Shown: positions 40,101 through 40,804 of the stretch, one piece after another | How positions within the stretch are numbered: the stretch's first letter is position 1 | Layout: every line of letters begins with the position of its first letter | NCBI GenBank assembly: GCA_964545585.1 | Contig: CAZJFT010000004.1 | Span: forward strand, 1-40,804 | DNA from: UBA9642 sp964545585 | GTDB lineage: Archaea > Nanobdellota > Nanobdellia > Woesearchaeales > UBA9642 | Direction: 5' to 3' | Length of the DNA: 40,804 nucleotides | Program-made: the position numbers and the translations under genes | The notes under the pieces: model-generated | The model's database searches: none | The model's input: the letters and a program-made list of their open reading frames with translations, nothing else | What the model was told of the DNA's origin: nothing

Positions 40101-40562
40101 TATGTTCGTCCGTCTAATGTGTCGAACAACGCTTCTGTCAATTCAAATAGTGTTTCAGATGGCGATGATTCTGGAACTGCTTATACTAATGAAGAAAATC
40201 TTTTAGGTGAATCTCAAAATAGTGTAAACTCTCAGGATGGGCAAACAGGTTCTGTGGAGAAACCTGAGGAGGGTTCTCTTATAAGTACTTATCTGTCTAC
40301 TTTTATGCTTATATTGTTGGGTGTTGGTGTTATTGGTGCTAGTATCTCTGCGGCCGCGTGGCATCATAGGATTCCTCCTAGCTCTCCTTTGAAGAATAAT
40401 GTTGTTGCACAAAGCCCTATGGATTCTTCTTTATCTAAAGGTATTGATTATGTTAATGCTATGCATATGCGTGGTTATAATGATACATACATAAAAGAAC
40501 GTCTGAAGTCTGTCGGATGGACTGATGAGCATATACAACGTCTTTTCCAAAACATAAAATAA
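34116..40562 (+). CDS. Giant cell-surface protein: three beta-helices, MopE-like Ca-binding repeats, two membrane spans
   Basis: The 2148-residue protein begins with an N-terminal hydrophobic segment (about 9-29; signal or anchor). Domains follow in order. Residues 107-590 are a parallel beta-helix opening Trp-Tyr-Val-Asp-Asn-Asp. Residues 591-976 are a second beta-helix, and 978-1031 a Cys-rich, Asp/Asn-rich calcium-binding block with Asp-Gly-Asp-Gly-Tyr-Gly, as in MopE-type proteins. Residues about 1035-1175 are a carbohydrate-binding-like beta-sandwich. Residues 1180-1555 are a third beta-helix and 1560-1613 a second MopE-like block. Ig/FN3-like domains (about 1615-1820) and a Cys-rich Cys-Gly-Asp-Asn-Ser-Cys knot (about 1949-1970) precede a Gly-rich linker (about 1975-1996). 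A transmembrane helix (about 2057-2082) and a helical tail at the very C-terminus end the protein. Many Asn-x-Ser/Thr sites suggest glycosylation. Adhesion or polysaccharide cleavage are both possible; no catalytic set can be assigned by eye. Confidence 0.92.
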   Translation: MVLSKEQMRNLTVISFLLMISFVLIILYTNSEDYAGQATKVAPEDLVARDALPAESGGSLDIVPEDMSSSEIIADCVDCKNDKSNAEDVSVSSTVISEEDRLSVQASNWYVDNDASGSNSGTSWANAWESFADIDWNAIQPGDIIYISGGPTTGSKIYNEGLEIYGISGTAANPITITKGIDPAHNGRVIIQGPYNGEGNGIKVNGNYQPSVDYVTLKGFDIRGWQSGIHVEDYASYIIIDSMNITEWYDLAGVFLNGVPNGDNTKNGIDHVTIRNSNFVTFLNEVGQQDGIYMAGVSNIVIHDNYLYIKNQDPMAHTDGIQTGMEAEGLKIYNNVIISSAVYSPQGGGVPLILAAHGPNPVIIYNNFLYMGGVWDPDAYWGSGVIDLHGWDIQSFSDQPPAYVLHNTIISNGPRIRTLGFTYFGTNSTNAYMKNNIVAQYGLGGSHGGGDWLETFSNSRPSPQTINVNNMGHNLWWREWGSPAINGPFTNGVTTIDSPTWTQWTTTLGGTGVNSNPLFVGNKRLEWTDPVIFEKQAVMEGSLQSNSPAINQGENIQALVQSLGLPWTDINGNPRDSTPTIGAYEVEGSDCTVTVQPGQSIQSVVNAASSGDIICIAEGTYNGRVTVNTPGITIKGQTRRTATVVDGFDVNAPNVRIEGLKMTTSTPPWPSIVFLDTNADYAKIYDNYFYEINGVVIRAETGNLGDASFVHVKDNTMYRVNWGIHVSGDNWIVENNEIDTLVKFIDWLDNDYVVIWGNNHIFRNNYFHGTNGNSIGDSHMNCFQTYDWTNPYTVHNILIENNTCFGFHEFLRLQAWSNKHDNVTIRNNIMVVFPDTGFLNNNALPVRHIVVESAPNVTIEHNTMIGANPDNVISMEGTTSGSIKNNLIANMPTGYDANYCVQAGCVVAVGYNMIWNYTQSAGSPSSSTNILQSTGFVNPIVTNDRSNWMPTNPVACTGGEGGTYIGAVPCDSSPPPVCTDTDGDGYGSPASSSCTYSSLDCNNNNPNIHPGATEVCGNQVDEDCSGSDLSCSVPVFNVDVIVEAENGVIVAPMTNSGGIVSSSVDDSGTASFTFNVTQAGTYKLEANLVTSGVADNSFFVSGPGGEDIFDAAYPLNSAWDNVSWRGSGTVDVNQYDPKNWSLSPGLTTFVFRGRETGTGLDKVRLSQVSGGAIQNVTANCTVTVNPGQSIQSAVNVASSGAVICIAPGTYTGRITVNNPGITIKGQSRRTATIVNGFEINVPNVRIEGLRITTNTFLSTAVMLWEDADNTKIYDNYFYNVSAGSSIWGPLGSVDTSDNVHVKDNLFYRVQIGIHAVGNNWIIENNEIDTLYQFGSGGCQYNRFHGSNQIWRNNYWHGATLANTGSGHVDCFQTWDQGNPHLTRNVTIENNTCINFHAFGMIQAQEGGGQLDGLKIRNNIGYVRPESGYLDTAFALNIEDATNMVIEHNTFIGATWHSIYFNDIGSSDHPSGVMKNNIIMSVGDEAWNANGCQGDCLIKNNLWWSSLNPTPYPDSTNINANPQLTDINNLNFKPLPGSPACTGGEGGTYIGAVPCDVLPVCNDADADGYGSPASSSCTYSSLDCNDNNANINPGATEICGNQVDEDCNGADLSCPSISCSVSIVENANPSHQHVVNNSVYYNNRTGGSFNVTVTGSNVLGVVFPATVSAGVNDTVAPFVRTYTWNNADVFSGVANIVAYNGSITGNCSFYVIKDVVPPSGGSIGYPDGNITGTTVILGLDSGMDNQSGIYNSSRILQRQSCLNCTNNFSSWSLLATGISGTYTDNSLNEYTCYRYRYMVSDNVNNSVVYSNGNIVCSFEEFVPNVIIDNSTKWNSTFNRSGHRSNFTFYNEYVRVLIKNVLFYRNLYLNGTNINLSFRKIHLDSVAIPEFDTESELEFYNISFHNPVVYRDGVLCDLHCENYTYNPDSGTYYLNVTGFSEYEIVEGEYCGDNSCNNGESCSSCVSDCGVCVTDSSGGGSGGGGGGGGRGGGSGGSYYVRPSNVSNNASVNSNSVSDGDDSGTAYTNEENLLGESQNSVNSQDGQTGSVEKPEEGSLISTYLSTFMLILLGVGVIGASISAAAWHHRIPPSSPLKNNVVAQSPMDSSLSKGIDYVNAMHMRGYNDTYIKERLKSVGWTDEHIQRLFQNIK
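37047..37208 (+). repeat. MopE-like Cys-rich calcium-binding block, copy A
   Basis: Residues 978-1031 contain Asp-Thr-Asp-Gly-Asp-Gly-Tyr-Gly, followed by Cys-Thr-Tyr-Ser-Ser-Leu-Asp-Cys-Asn and Cys-Gly-Asn-Gln-Val-Asp-Glu-Asp-Cys. Acidic Asp-x-Asp-Gly loops bind calcium in related secreted proteins, and six cysteines probably make three disulfides. A near-identical copy lies at 38793-38954 (residues 1560-1613), where Asp-Gly-Asp-Gly reads Asp-Ala-Asp-Gly. Confidence 0.8.
38793..38954 (+). repeat. MopE-like Cys-rich calcium-binding block, copy B
   Basis: Residues 1560-1613 repeat the block at 37047 with the same six Cys positions and the same Ser-Pro-Ala-Ser-Ser-Ser-Cys-Thr-Tyr core. Differences are few and mainly Asp/Asn/Ala exchanges, so this short unit is under stronger constraint, or was duplicated more recently, than the beta-helices around it. 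Confidence 0.8.
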
Positions 40563-40581
40563 TCTCTTATAATGAAAATTA

Positions 40582-40804
40582 TTATTTCAATCTTCTCTTC
40601 AGGTTCAGATACATTGATGCCCATAGCATCCTCGTCTCTGATGCATAGAAAAATGATTGATATGGTTTCAATCCGTCATAGACTTCTACGAAACCATATT
40701 TTTCAATCATCTGTTTATAATGCTCAATCTTCTCTTTTGCTTTCTTTTTATCTATTCTTGAAAGCACATCTATATATGCCATTCCTAACATAGTCCATGA
40801 TGTA
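40582..40804 (-). CDS. C-terminal fragment of a possible (alpha/alpha)6-barrel glycosidase (partial at window edge)
   Basis: The frame is open to the window's right end and stops at 40582. The visible 74 residues begin Thr-Ser-Trp-Thr-Met-Leu-Gly-Met-Ala-Tyr-Ile-Asp-Val-Leu. A charged helix with Lys-Ala-Lys-Glu-Lys-Ile-Glu follows, then Lys-Tyr-Gly-Phe-Val-Glu-Val-Tyr-Asp-Gly, Ser-Phe-Phe-Tyr-Ala-Ser-Glu and Met-Leu-Trp-Ala-Ser-Met-Tyr-Leu. Paired helices joined by aromatic/acidic loops and this ending resemble the last helices of six-hairpin glycosidases such as glycogen-debranching or glucoamylase-like enzymes. The match is by eye and the catalytic part is outside. An ATG at 40791 exists but is probably internal. 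Confidence 0.5.
   Translation of the reverse strand, partial: TSWTMLGMAYIDVLSRIDKKKAKEKIEHYKQMIEKYGFVEVYDGLKPYQSFFYASETRMLWASMYLNLKRRLK

Noticed and set aside
40030..40110. Gly-codon repeat in the giant gene as a slippage-based phase switch
   Set aside because: The tract is made of mixed GGN codons, not a homopolymer or uniform short repeat, so slippage would be rare. It is better explained as a Gly-rich linker.
1..40804. CRISPR array, prophage or insertion sequence
   Set aside because: No regularly spaced direct repeats, integrase, transposase or terminal inverted repeats with target duplications were seen. The only large repeat is inside the giant coding gene.

Overview
The window is a gene-dense stretch of an AT-rich archaeal chromosome. 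Archaeal origin rests on GatD and GatE (the archaeal tRNA-dependent glutamine pathway), deoxyhypusine synthase, RNase P protein 4, Bud32, a Cdc48/VCP-type AAA ATPase, TATA-box promoters about 25-27 bp ahead of apparently leaderless genes, and Shine-Dalgarno (SD) sites at genes with a 5' leader or inside operons. The bacterial-type GAPDH, pyruvate phosphate dikinase, many small orphan proteins and huge secreted beta-helix protein fit a DPANN lineage such as Woesearchaeota. That placement is inference. I see no rRNA, tRNA, CRISPR array, transposase or integrase. No gene-free gap exceeds about 200 bases.

Layout. 1-230: tail of a membrane protein. 300-4780: copper-handling island: DUF305 protein, CopA P-type ATPase, CopZ-like chaperone, an unrecognised Met/Gly-rich membrane protein, and a membrane-anchored cupredoxin with a Cys-rich tail. 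Elaborate inverted and direct repeats surround its two promoters. 4821-8403: two small membrane proteins, GAPDH, a small helical protein and a long coiled-coil protein. 8489-12249: RNase P protein 4, a three-gene orphan operon including a 45-residue protein, then Bud32 overlapping a secreted Lon-like protease. 12250-12450: an intergenic segment that folds on paper into a hairpin plus a pseudoknot. 12451-16118: orphans, deoxyhypusine synthase, a lipoprotein. 16213-18549: Cdc48 broken by an in-frame TAA exactly between its N domain and D1 domain. 18602-22446: an orphan and two paralogous cation/proton antiporters flanking a metallophosphoesterase. 22529-28991: gatD, an orphan, a TrhO-like rhodanese, gatE, an EamA transporter and an m5U methyltransferase. 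28988-34000: a thioredoxin-like protein, a DUF4349 protein, PPDK, then a compact TM2 / small helical / MscL-like operon. 34116-40562: a 2148-residue surface protein with three predicted beta-helices, an internal duplication and membrane anchors at both ends. The window ends inside a possible glycosidase gene on the minus strand.

How the parts work together. The copper genes form a plausible bind-chaperone-export-bind chain. GatD/GatE, the TrmA-type enzyme, TrhO, RNase P protein 4, Bud32 and deoxyhypusine synthase all serve tRNA or translation-factor maturation. GAPDH and PPDK suggest glycolytic or gluconeogenic carbon flow. MscL, two antiporters, TM2 and DUF4349 proteins form an envelope and ion-homeostasis set. 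The most notable items are the interrupted Cdc48, the operator-like repeats of the copper genes, the candidate structured RNA, and the giant surface gene, whose promoter lies between two perfect 10-bp inverted repeats.
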